From assembly GCA_031961205.1 (NCBI GenBank), contig JAVRLS010000009.1, positions 1 through 23,420 of the forward strand: a stretch of 23,420 bases of DNA, in the 5' to 3' direction. Both the position numbers and the translations under genes were made by a program. The notes under the pieces are model-generated. The model was not told where the DNA came from. It did no database searches and worked only from the letters and a program-made list of their open reading frames with translations. Shown piece by piece: positions 6,999 through 13,789 of this stretch. The first letter of the stretch is position 1; each line of letters begins with the position of its first letter. The DNA is from JAVRLS01 sp031961205. GTDB taxonomy: Archaea > Thermoplasmatota > Thermoplasmata > Thermoplasmatales > Thermoplasmataceae.

Positions 6999-8744
6999 TC
7001 ACCTGTAAATTTTCTTTACATTTTCGGCCACTGCCTTATCATGAACCCGGGTTTTTATCTGATTGCCATCTTCTGAATGCTTAACCGCATCCGGGTTAAT
7101 ATACCTTTTACCTCTCAACGCCGATAATATTGCTGCAATTGCAGAGAGGACAGCACCCACATAGAATGAGACAGAAAGCGAGAACATAAAAGCACCGGCA
7201 AGTGCATGCGGGAACCATGTTTTTGTATCCATTGCCGCAAGCGATGATTTGCTAATTGTGGACAGGAGGCCTGGAGGGAGTTCAGATATCATTGTTTTAA
7301 CGGGATCATATCCGAGAAATGCCGCAAAAAGGGCCGATGTTGGTGGAAGTTTTATCATGTACGGGATCAGCGTGTTTGCCCCGACACTTGAAAGCGCAGT
7401 ACTCAGCGAAGAAGGCAACCTGGTGGACAGGACCTCGAGCACCACGGTGAAAAATATACCCATGGAAACCGTCATGCCCGCGTTCTGAAGCGTGGCCCTC
7501 ATTCCGCTGGATATGCCCCTTACCTCCGGGGGAACTGAATTCATTATTGAACTTGTGTTGGGTGCTGCAAACATTCCGTTCCCGATCCCCATTGTAAAGA
7601 TCAGGATCGCAAACGGCAGGTACGAAAAATCGTATGGAAGCAGCGAAAGAAGTATGAAAACCAGTGCAACAATTGACATTCCAAGAGTCGATAAGAGTCT
7701 TGCCCCATATCGATCGGATAAGGTTCCGCTGATCGGCCCCATAACCATGAAGCCCGCCGTCATGGGAATCATGTATACACCGGCCCAGAAAGGAACCGAT
7801 GCATATGAATAACCATGTATCGGGAGCCATATGCCCTGGAGCAGTATTATGAGCATGAACATAACGCCGCCCCTTGCTATTGCGCTTGCCAGTGCCGAAA
7901 AATTGCCGAATGCAAATGCCCTTATTTTGAAAAGGGAAAGATTGAACATTGGCTGGGCCACGTGAAGTTCTATAATCGGGAATGCCACAAGCAGGGCAAG
8001 ACCTGAAACAAATGCCGTTATGACGTATGGATTGCTCCAGCCCATAACGCTTGTCCCGTAAGGCATCAATCCGTAAGTCACAGCAATAAGAATCAGGGTA
8101 AGGGCAGCAGCGAATATCGCGTTACCCGGGATATCTATTTTCTGCTTCTTTACCGTACCGGTTTCACGGAGTTTGAGGAAGCTCCAGGCAGTCCCGAATA
8201 GACCGATCGGCACGCTGACAAGGAAAACATATCTCCAGTTTATTACGGAGAGGACGCCTCCCAGAATCAATCCGAGGAATGATCCGGAAAGCCCGAGAAC
8301 CTGGTTTATTCCGAGGGCCTTTCCTCTTTCGGTATGGGGGAAAGAATCGGTGATTATGGCGGTGCTATTGGAAAACAGGAAGGCGGCCCCGACCCCCTGG
8401 ACAATACGGAAGGATATGAGCTCTATTGCCGCAGTGTTTCCAGTGCCCGGTGTAAAATAGAGCATAAGGGATCCTACCGTAAAGATAGCAAAACCGTAGT
8501 TATACAGTTTCACCCTCCCGAAGATGTCAGAAAGCCTTCCGAATGTAACAAGAAGCGTTGCGGTAACTATGTTGTAACCCATGAGTATCCAGAGAAGATA
8601 GGCAAAGGAACCGGGCGCCAGAGGATTTATGTCTATTCCCCTGAATATGGCCGGCAGTGAAATCATGAGAATCGTGCTGTTAATGGATGCCATAAGCACA
8701 CCAATACTGGTGTTTGACAGTGCTATCCACTTGTACTGCACCAT
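6999..8744 (-). CDS. DHA2-type (EmrB/QacA) MFS multidrug exporter
   Basis: A 581-residue membrane protein with about 14 hydrophobic segments, predicted to expel drugs or other amphiphiles by proton antiport. Family marks include the N-terminal MASINSTILMISLPAI, motif A GRLSDIFGR, the motif-C-like LGLSGSFLGLILGGVL, WRYVFLVSVPIGL, and a second motif A GTLSDRYGA in the C-terminal half. A charged tail of about 50 residues follows the last membrane segment. It is the first gene of a two-gene unit with marR. ATG 8744 has a TTTTTATATG box centred 26 bp upstream, so the message is probably leaderless. A long inverted repeat further upstream (8809-8842) is a candidate MarR operator. The substrate cannot be read from sequence. 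Confidence 0.92.
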   Translation of the reverse strand: MVQYKWIALSNTSIGVLMASINSTILMISLPAIFRGIDINPLAPGSFAYLLWILMGYNIVTATLLVTFGRLSDIFGRVKLYNYGFAIFTVGSLMLYFTPGTGNTAAIELISFRIVQGVGAAFLFSNSTAIITDSFPHTERGKALGINQVLGLSGSFLGLILGGVLSVINWRYVFLVSVPIGLFGTAWSFLKLRETGTVKKQKIDIPGNAIFAAALTLILIAVTYGLMPYGTSVMGWSNPYVITAFVSGLALLVAFPIIELHVAQPMFNLSLFKIRAFAFGNFSALASAIARGGVMFMLIILLQGIWLPIHGYSYASVPFWAGVYMIPMTAGFMVMGPISGTLSDRYGARLLSTLGMSIVALVFILLSLLPYDFSYLPFAILIFTMGIGNGMFAAPNTSSIMNSVPPEVRGISSGMRATLQNAGMTVSMGIFFTVVLEVLSTRLPSSLSTALSSVGANTLIPYMIKLPPTSALFAAFLGYDPVKTMISELPPGLLSTISKSSLAAMDTKTWFPHALAGAFMFSLSVSFYVGAVLSAIAAILSALRGKRYINPDAVKHSEDGNQIKTRVHDKAVAENVKKIYR

Positions 8745-8764
8745 AGTTGCCAGTATCGATTGTA

Positions 8765-8774
8765 CATATAAAAA
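8765..8774 (-). promoter_or_regulatory. TATA box of the exporter-marR unit
   Basis: TTTTTATATG on the minus strand, centred 26 bp before ATG 8744, predicting transcription start at or next to the start codon. Confidence 0.6.
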
Positions 8775-8808
8775 TTTTATATGTTAATAGTTTATGTATG
8801 TGTATATT

Positions 8809-8842
8809 TATGAGATCGTTCGATCGTCGAACATTTCTCATA
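8809..8842. repeat. 34-bp interrupted inverted repeat between copper ATPase and exporter
   Basis: TATGAGA-tc-GTTCGA, a TCG centre, then TCGAAC-att-TCTCATA. The arms pair over 7 + 6 bases with only a 2/3-nt internal loop. It lies 40 bp after the ATPase stop and 35 bp upstream of the exporter TATA box. It could be an operator for the downstream MarR regulator or an mRNA 3' hairpin of the ATPase gene; no T-run follows it on the minus strand, which favours the operator. Confidence 0.55.
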
Positions 8843-8881
8843 TTTTACGCAGATTTGATGTATTTATTCAATGCCAAATTT

Positions 8882-10930
8882 TTATGATGGAACGGTAACT
8901 GCGCTTCCTGATGGATGTGAAATCCCGGAATTTATACTCTTTTTGAGCCTCAGTGAATTAAGCACAACTGTTGTTGAGCTCATCCCCATGGCCAGCGCAG
9001 CAAGCATAGGAAGCACGGAATACACCGACACCGTGAATACAGGTACCAGCACACCGGCTGCGACAGGTATGAGTATACTGTTGTATATTATTGCCCAGAA
9101 TATGTTCTGCCTGACTTTTCTCATTGTTTTTTCTGAGATAAGACGCAGATCGTAGACATTCATAAGATCATCATTCATCAGTATCACGTCGCCAGCGGAT
9201 TTTGATATATCCGATCCTGATGACATCGCTATCCCTGCATCGGCTGTTTCAAGTGCTATACTGTCGTTAATGCCGTCCCCCACGAATGTAACGTATTCAC
9301 CGTCTTCCTGGTATTTTTTTATTATGTCCGCTTTTCCTGCAGGATCTATATTCGTCCGTATATCATCTATTCCCATTCCAGAAACAATATCCACAGCATC
9401 CTTTGATGGATCACCGGATACAACGGATACCTTTATGCCGAGGCCTTTCAGATAGCTTATAACCTCCCTGGCATCCGGCCTGAGTTTATATTCAAATGTT
9501 ATGGTTCCCTCCTCCTTTCCATCTATTTTTACACTGACGGAAAGCTGTTTTCCGGATATTTTACCTATTTCAACCGTGTGTGCTGAAACTACGCCTGAAA
9601 TGCCGTAACCAGGTAGCTCTCTCACATTATCCGCGGCGCCTAAAGGAATTCCTTTTCCTTCAACGTACTTAACGATTGATTTTGCCACAGGATGGCTGGA
9701 TAATTTTTCTACGGAAGCCGCAAATGACAAGGCCGAATCGTTGCAGTCCGTATTTGAAACCGCCGGAAGATTCTCCGTAAGCGTGCCTGACTTGTCAAAA
9801 ACTATACGGTTTGCCCTTGCGATTCTGTCAAGGGCCCCCGTATTCTTTATAACTATGCCGCGCCTGGAGGATTCTTCTGATGATATGAGAAGGGTGATGG
9901 GCCCGGCCAGGCCTATCGCGCACGGACATGCTATGACAACAACCGAGACAAATGCAAGTATAGCTATTTCAACGAAGTCCGGGTACCCTATATATTTCAG
10001 GTAGAAGTACCAGAAGAGGAAAGAAGCTGCCGCAGCAGATATTACAACGGGAATGAAATATGAGGAGAACGTGTCGGCAATTTTCTGCACCTTTGTTCTG
10101 CCCGACGATGCCATCACGATCAGATCGTGTATCTGCATTACCGTCGTATCATGCCCTGTTTTAAGTACATCGATAACAAGCTCTCCATTGAGGTTTTTTG
10201 TGCCTGACGTTACCGGTGACCCCCTTTCCTTCAGCACAGGATTCTGCTCTCCTGTAATCATCGATTCATCAACATCCGCGCTCCCTGAAATCACAGTGCC
10301 ATCGAAAGGTATTACTTCTCCCGGCTTTATGACCGATATTTCGCCAGGCTTTATATCAGATACCTTTACATCGATGATCTTCCCATCTTTCATAATGTGC
10401 GCCGTTTCGGGTATTATTGACATTAATTTTTCTGCAGCCTCGTTTGCCTTTCTCTTTGTGATGCTTTCAATATAGCTTCCTGTTAGTATTAAGGATATAA
10501 TGAAAACCGAGGCGTCATAGTATACATTTGAATGCGGTATAACTCCTGGAAAAATGGTAACGAAGAGAGAGAAGAAGAACGCCGTGAGTGTTCCTATCGT
10601 TATAAGAAGATCCATATTTCCGGATCTGTTCTTCAGTGAATGGTATGCCCCGCTGTAAAATCCGAGACCGGAATAGAACATCACCGGAAGCGAAAGAAAA
10701 AGAAGAACGTAATCCCTGAATGCAAATGACATGTATTCGATGATAACGATGGGGATTGAAAAACTCCATCCAACAAGCAATTTTCTTTTGAGTTTCCTGC
10801 CTTCCATCTCAGGCTCCTTAAATTTATCCATGCAGGTTTTTGAACAAAAATAGTATCTCTGTCCATCCTTGTCCAGAAACAGGTCTGATGTTTCAGAAAC
10901 ATACATGCCGCATACAGGATCTGTTGGCAT
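8882..10930 (-). CDS. copA: Cu+-exporting P1B-type ATPase with N-terminal YHS domain
   Basis: A 682-residue ATP-driven metal pump. The N-terminus is a YHS domain (DPVCGM ... YYFCSKTC, residues 4-33) in place of the usual CxxC heavy-metal domain. The core has the TGE actuator loop (TGEQNP), CPCAIGLAGP in TM6, the phosphorylation loop FDKSGTLT, the SSHP motif of the nucleotide domain and GDGINDS. The three metal-site signatures CPC(x6)P, N(x6)YN(x4)P and M(x2)SS all fit the P1B-1 (Cu+) subgroup. An oddity is DKSGT in place of the almost invariant DKTGT; codon TCA is clear in the sequence. The gene is divergent from a stand-alone YHS protein and shares a palindrome with it. No clear TATA box was found for it. 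Silver may also be transported. Confidence 0.93.
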   Translation of the reverse strand: MPTDPVCGMYVSETSDLFLDKDGQRYYFCSKTCMDKFKEPEMEGRKLKRKLLVGWSFSIPIVIIEYMSFAFRDYVLLFLSLPVMFYSGLGFYSGAYHSLKNRSGNMDLLITIGTLTAFFFSLFVTIFPGVIPHSNVYYDASVFIISLILTGSYIESITKRKANEAAEKLMSIIPETAHIMKDGKIIDVKVSDIKPGEISVIKPGEVIPFDGTVISGSADVDESMITGEQNPVLKERGSPVTSGTKNLNGELVIDVLKTGHDTTVMQIHDLIVMASSGRTKVQKIADTFSSYFIPVVISAAAASFLFWYFYLKYIGYPDFVEIAILAFVSVVVIACPCAIGLAGPITLLISSEESSRRGIVIKNTGALDRIARANRIVFDKSGTLTENLPAVSNTDCNDSALSFAASVEKLSSHPVAKSIVKYVEGKGIPLGAADNVRELPGYGISGVVSAHTVEIGKISGKQLSVSVKIDGKEEGTITFEYKLRPDAREVISYLKGLGIKVSVVSGDPSKDAVDIVSGMGIDDIRTNIDPAGKADIIKKYQEDGEYVTFVGDGINDSIALETADAGIAMSSGSDISKSAGDVILMNDDLMNVYDLRLISEKTMRKVRQNIFWAIIYNSILIPVAAGVLVPVFTVSVYSVLPMLAALAMGMSSTTVVLNSLRLKKSINSGISHPSGSAVTVPS

Positions 10931-10967
10931 GAGGAAAGCATAATAAGAACGTAGTTAAGGCTTTACC

Positions 10968-10980
10968 GTGCAAAATGCAC
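10968..10980. promoter_or_regulatory. Candidate operator shared by copA and the YHS gene
   Basis: GTGCA-AAA-TGCAC, a perfect 13-bp inverted repeat. Its centre (10974) is 44 bp from the copA start and 43 bp from the start of the divergent YHS gene, and it ends 8 bp before that gene's TATA box. A symmetric position between divergent metal-handling genes is what a shared metal-responsive regulator would use. No regulator gene is adjacent. Confidence 0.5.
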
Positions 10981-10988
10981 CAGACATG

Positions 10989-10997
10989 TTTATAAAT
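10989..10997 (+). promoter_or_regulatory. TATA box of the stand-alone YHS gene
   Basis: TTTATAAAT centred 24 bp before ATG 11017, predicting a leaderless mRNA. Confidence 0.65.
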
Positions 10998-11016
10998 CCC
11001 CCATATATCTGTATTT

Positions 11017-11154
11017 ATGAAAGACGTAATATGCGGGATGAAGGTTGACAAAAAGAGCCCTTATAAAAGCGTATATAAAAATGAAGAATATTATTTTTGC
11101 AGTCAGCACTGCAAAGAGGAATTCGACAAAAATCCATTAAAATACGTGAGATAG
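11017..11154 (+). CDS. Stand-alone YHS/TRASH-like metal-binding mini-protein
   Basis: A 45-residue protein made of little more than one YHS domain: VICGMKVDKKSP near the N-terminus and YYFCSQHCKEEFDKNP near the C-terminus, with cysteines at positions 6, 28 and 32 and His31. It resembles the YHS domain fused to the neighbouring Cu+-ATPase (DPVCGM ... YYFCSKTC). By analogy it may bind copper and deliver it to the pump or buffer it; this is inference. The start is backed by a TATA box 24 bp upstream and a divergent promoter layout with copA. Its shortness makes it easy to miss in automatic annotation. Confidence 0.85.
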   Translation: MKDVICGMKVDKKSPYKSVYKNEEYYFCSQHCKEEFDKNPLKYVR

Positions 11155-11160
11155 GGAGAA

Positions 11161-11540
11161 TCAATTCTTAGTTGAAATTTTCTCATTTTTGCCCGAGATA
11201 GAATGATCATGAAATAGGTTTACAGCATTATTTTTTGCGTGAATACACTGAACCATTGATCTGATCCCTTTAATATTGGACACTTTTTCCGACTTCAAAT
11301 GAAACATTCTGTTTCGAAATCTTTTTTCTCCGTACTGTCTCTCAATTGATTTCATTGACATTTGCAGATATTCCCGCCATTTCCCATTTATTAGCAACAA
11401 ACGTTTTTCCAGCAAGGTGGATCCAATGATACATATGGCCTCTAGGCATCATAATAGCTGTTAAAGAATTATAAAACCCGTGATCTTCTATGGGGAAAAG
11501 CGGGTCTCTACAATTTGGATGCACCACAGGAACGAGTTCG
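11161..11540 (-). pseudogene. Probable transposase C-terminal remnant, frameshifted
   Basis: Two minus-strand frames continue each other. The first (about 11540 to 11375) reads HPNCRDPLFPIEDHGFYN ... WIHLAGKTFVANKW. The second (11415 to 11161) reads GKWREYLQMSMKSIERQYGE, then a stretch with KSEKVSNIKGIRSM and a hydrophobic end. Joining them at the shared Lys-Trp region gives a continuous product of about 110 residues. Its end (an ER-YG motif, basic residues, a GI-M run, then NN-VNLF) is like the C-terminal part of DDE transposases. Neither frame has a promoter, ribosome site or complete catalytic set, and I saw no terminal inverted repeats. The family is not identifiable by eye, and the call could be wrong. 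Confidence 0.4.
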
Positions 11541-11673
11541 CTGGAACCTGGAAATAACTGAAAATGATGTGTGCAGAAGCTTTAGGGGTGATATGATTCT
11601 TTCATATGAAGAGATCGGATCTGTGTTTTCCAGGAACAGATCCGGAAAACAAATAATGTTTATCGCTGGTTAA
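11458..11673 (+). pseudogene. Unidentified coding fragment
   Basis: An open plus-strand frame with no start codon in its first 39 codons, ending TAA 11671-11673. The last 45 codons look like real protein: RVRWNLEITENDVCRSFRGD, then a SYEEIGSVFSRNRSGKQIMF run. This alternation of short beta-like stretches with charged turns is reminiscent of the end of a PH-like domain. It lacks an N-terminus and overlaps the minus-strand transposase remnant between 11458 and 11540, where both cannot be genuine. Best described as a truncated gene relic; identity unknown. Confidence 0.25.
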
Positions 11674-11712
11674 AGGGAATTTGGACGCCATGCTCATACC
11701 GTTCCGAGGTTC

Positions 11713-11961
11713 TCATGCTTTGCCCCTTGCACTGGAGTGACTATAAAAAATTACCATGACAGCTAATGTAATCACCTCACACACAAGTATCCCGCCCGTA
11801 AGATTTGTGCTGATTTCTGAATTCAGCACACCGCCAGCTATCACCAAATATCCACTCCAGATCAGGATATTAATTATCGAAGAAATTGAAAGTATGGAGC
11901 AAATCAAAATAAAAAGCCACCTATTTCTGATCATTTTGTTTCGCTTTCCAGACATATTCAC
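11713..11961 (-). CDS. Small two-TM membrane protein, unknown
   Basis: An 82-residue protein with a basic N-terminus (KRNKMIRNRW), a first hydrophobic segment at about residues 15-42 and a second at about 54-74, with one sequon (NLT) between them. The start may be GTG 11961 (GAGG 5-6 nt upstream) or ATG 11955. It begins 5 bp after the stop of the frameshifted gene at 11967-12285, so the two were probably one operon. The sequence gives no functional clue. Given the damaged neighbourhood, the gene may no longer be expressed properly. Confidence 0.5.
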   Translation of the reverse strand: MNMSGKRNKMIRNRWLFILICSILSISSIINILIWSGYLVIAGGVLNSEISTNLTGGILVCEVITLAVMVIFYSHSSARGKA

Positions 11962-11966
11962 CAGTC

Positions 11967-12285
11967 CTCAAAACCCTCCAGGGATGGGATTATAGGAAAT
12001 CCAAGGACCAGGAGGATACCCGAAGAACACTGCCGCATAGTTTGCAGGATCCGCAACATATATTCCTTGATAGCCTCCCATCCAATCTATGAGATAAAGT
12101 ACCGCATCCCACACCATCATTGACCAGAATAACAATCAGCGCTGATACAGTGCCTCGAGCAACCAGCCATGCTATCGGTATCTCTTTAACACCTACAGCT
12201 TCAAGGAATTCCTTGATTGAATCCTTCCCGGATGGAAATAAGATTTCTCAAGCCTACACATTTCCTGTTCGATGTCTTTATTCAT
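11967..12285 (-). pseudogene. Small membrane-protein gene broken by two frameshifts
   Basis: Three minus-strand frames join into one plausible protein of about 105 residues. MNKDIEQEMCRLE runs from ATG 12285. After a one-base loss near 12245 comes EILFPSGKDSIKEFLEAVGV and a hydrophobic span ending VSALIVILVND. After a one-base gain near 12122 comes VWDAVLYLIDWMGGYQGIYV ... ISYNPIPGGF, ending TGA at 11967-11969. A TATA box (12309-12320) sits at the right distance for ATG 12285, so the promoter survives while the frame is broken. No family is recognised. Sequencing errors are the alternative explanation for the shifts. Confidence 0.6.
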
Positions 12286-12308
12286 GTCATATAAAGATGC
12301 ATCCATGG

Positions 12309-12320
12309 TATTATAAATAG
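12309..12320 (-). promoter_or_regulatory. TATA box of the frameshifted gene
   Basis: CTATTTATAATA on the minus strand, centred about 30 bp before ATG 12285; transcription would start near 12289. Confidence 0.5.
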
Positions 12321-12366
12321 GAAGTTGAATTTAAATATATGTGGTCATTTCGAATGAACTTCCAAA

Positions 12367-12441
12367 TGCTCCGGTCGGGATTTGGACCCGAGTCATCGGC
12401 TCGAAAGGCCGGAATGCTTGTCCGGACTACACCACCGGAGC
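12367..12441 (-). tRNA. tRNA-Glu (anticodon TTC)
   Basis: On the minus strand a full 75-nt cloverleaf is visible. The acceptor GCTCCGG pairs with CCGGAGC (12368-12374 and 12435-12441), with discriminator A. The D-loop holds GG, the anticodon loop is CTTTCGA with TTC, and the T-stem is TCGGG/CCCGA. There is no intron and no encoded CCA, as in many archaea. Two oddities: the T-loop reads TCCAAAT, so position 55 is C where almost all tRNAs have U (pseudouridine), and the first anticodon-stem pair is C27-A43. A TATA box (12461-12472) lies 26 bp upstream of the 5' end. Confidence 0.93.
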
Positions 12442-12760
12442 GACGTTCCTGAATTATGAACATTATATTTAATTTTTCTACTTGGTACGGTATAGAATTT
12501 TAATTCCATTATGAAATCACAATGCAATATTAAAATTAAAAATGATCATTTTGGAAATCACCGGAACCTGAAAGCGGCCAGAATTAGCTTCCCCGGTTAC
12601 CAAAAGCAGGCCGTATGCGATGAACGATCTGGCGGTAATAACCTTAACGGTATGTTTTCAGTTCCGCATGATCAAAAATTATCGAATACAGTTGGTACTT
12701 CTTCAGCAAATTAAAAATGAGAATCGCCCATCTATCAACGACGTGTGATTAACAGGTGAT
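12442..12760. other. 319-bp stretch without a convincing gene
   Basis: It lies between the tRNA-Glu 5' side and the end of the pelota gene. Besides the tRNA promoter it contains a perfect 14-bp palindrome, AAAATGATCATTTT (12539-12552). A 67-codon open frame (12511-12714, +) has no ribosome site, no well-placed TATA box and a composition unlike its neighbours. I see no supported gene. Confidence 0.5.
12461..12472 (-). promoter_or_regulatory. TATA box of tRNA-Glu
   Basis: TTAAATATAATG on the minus strand, centred about 26 bp upstream of the mature 5' end of the tRNA. Confidence 0.55.
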
Positions 12761-13789
12761 CTATATGCTGTCCTCGATTGGATATCTAAGGATTCCGGCA
12801 TATCCGCCCATCTTGGATATTGTAATGCCCGGATCATCTCTTCCGCTTATTATGTGAACTTCGGTTGAAAAGAACTTCGCCATCTCAAGAAGTTTTTTTG
12901 CACGTTCTGACCTGAACTCATTTTCAGATATTATTAGATTCTTAAGACTGCCAATTTCCAGGGCCCTCTTTACCTGATCATAGCCATATACCGCCATGTT
13001 CCTTGAAAGATTTTTCAGGAAATCATCCACTATGCGCTTATCCTTCCCCAGTCTTGCATTCTTAAGGATTTCAAGTGCCTGCTGCGTTCCCAGGAACTCA
13101 TATACCGCACCTTCATCGGAACGGTTTGAAGCAAAATTAAATACGTTGCTGAAACCGTGGTCTTTCAGGTATTTATAAAGGCGATCCCTCACGAAGCCCG
13201 GGCCCAGTATAATAATGGTATGATCGAGAGCCTTCAAAGCCTTTTCAATCTCACTGAAATAATCCTTTTCTGAATAGTTTGATTCAGCATATTTTCCGCT
13301 CTTTCCGGATTTCACATTCCCCATGGGCTTGATACCGTAGGAAAAGAGGGAAAAGAGGTCTGCTTCCTCATCATCAACTGTTACGAATGAATATACGTCC
13401 GAATATTCATCACCTGTGCTTTCCTCAAGCATCTTCAATGACTGATCATCCCACTTCTTGAAAATATCAACTTCGTCATCCTCTCCGACCATGAATGAAT
13501 GGTGTGACCCGATAACATCTTCCGGCCCCTGGACAACGGTTCCGAGTATCTTCAGGGTATTGTCAAAATTATGGAATTCGACACTTTCAATGTCTATTAC
13601 AAGATACATAGGAATCCTTTCTTTTTCCTTTGATCTCTGCATGTCATCTGTGCCCTCGTATCTCCTGAGCGTCAGTGATCCGAATCGATCACCTGTTTCC
13701 AGGATGTTTTTGAGGTACCAGAGATCGTCGGTTGACTGAATCTTAAGCTTGATCCTGCCTGTTCTATCGTCGCGATCAAGTACCCTCAT
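12761..13789 (-). CDS. pelA: Pelota/Dom34 ribosome-rescue factor
   Basis: A 342-residue homologue of Dom34/Pelota, which enters the A site of stalled ribosomes and, with aEF1A and ABCE1, splits them. Domain order is the N-terminal Sm-like fold (residues about 1-130, MRVLDRDDRTGRIKLKI), the eRF1-2-like central domain (about 131-230), and the eRF1-3-like C-terminal domain with VYGYDQVKRALEIGSLKNL. There is no GGQ motif, as expected for Pelota rather than aRF1. The frame is open 30 codons upstream, but those codons overlap the preceding gene. ATG 13789 starts the conserved N-terminus and overlaps the preceding TGA as ATGA, so translation is probably coupled to the Mut7-C gene. Confidence 0.95.
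   Translation of the reverse strand: MRVLDRDDRTGRIKLKIQSTDDLWYLKNILETGDRFGSLTLRRYEGTDDMQRSKEKERIPMYLVIDIESVEFHNFDNTLKILGTVVQGPEDVIGSHHSFMVGEDDEVDIFKKWDDQSLKMLEESTGDEYSDVYSFVTVDDEEADLFSLFSYGIKPMGNVKSGKSGKYAESNYSEKDYFSEIEKALKALDHTIIILGPGFVRDRLYKYLKDHGFSNVFNFASNRSDEGAVYEFLGTQQALEILKNARLGKDKRIVDDFLKNLSRNMAVYGYDQVKRALEIGSLKNLIISENEFRSERAKKLLEMAKFFSTEVHIISGRDDPGITISKMGGYAGILRYPIEDSI

Noticed and set aside
7306..7830. Second minus-strand frame (174 codons) inside the DHA2 exporter
   Set aside because: The exporter frame shows conserved transmembrane motifs here; the other frame has none.
12120..12320. 66-codon + strand open frame
   Set aside because: It is antisense to the frameshifted gene, whose joined product and promoter are more convincing.
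12345..12357. TCATT-TCG-AATGA inverted repeat just after the tRNA 3' end
   Set aside because: Short, A+T rich and without a T-run; it may help end the transcript, but the support is too thin for a call.
11155..12366. tRNA-linked attachment site (att) for an integrated element
   Set aside because: I looked for a second copy of the tRNA 3' end in the adjoining relic region and saw none; no integrase is present.
12511..12714. 67-codon + strand open frame between tRNA-Glu and pelota
   Set aside because: No ribosome site, no well-placed TATA box, no motif; kept only as a note in the gene-free stretch.
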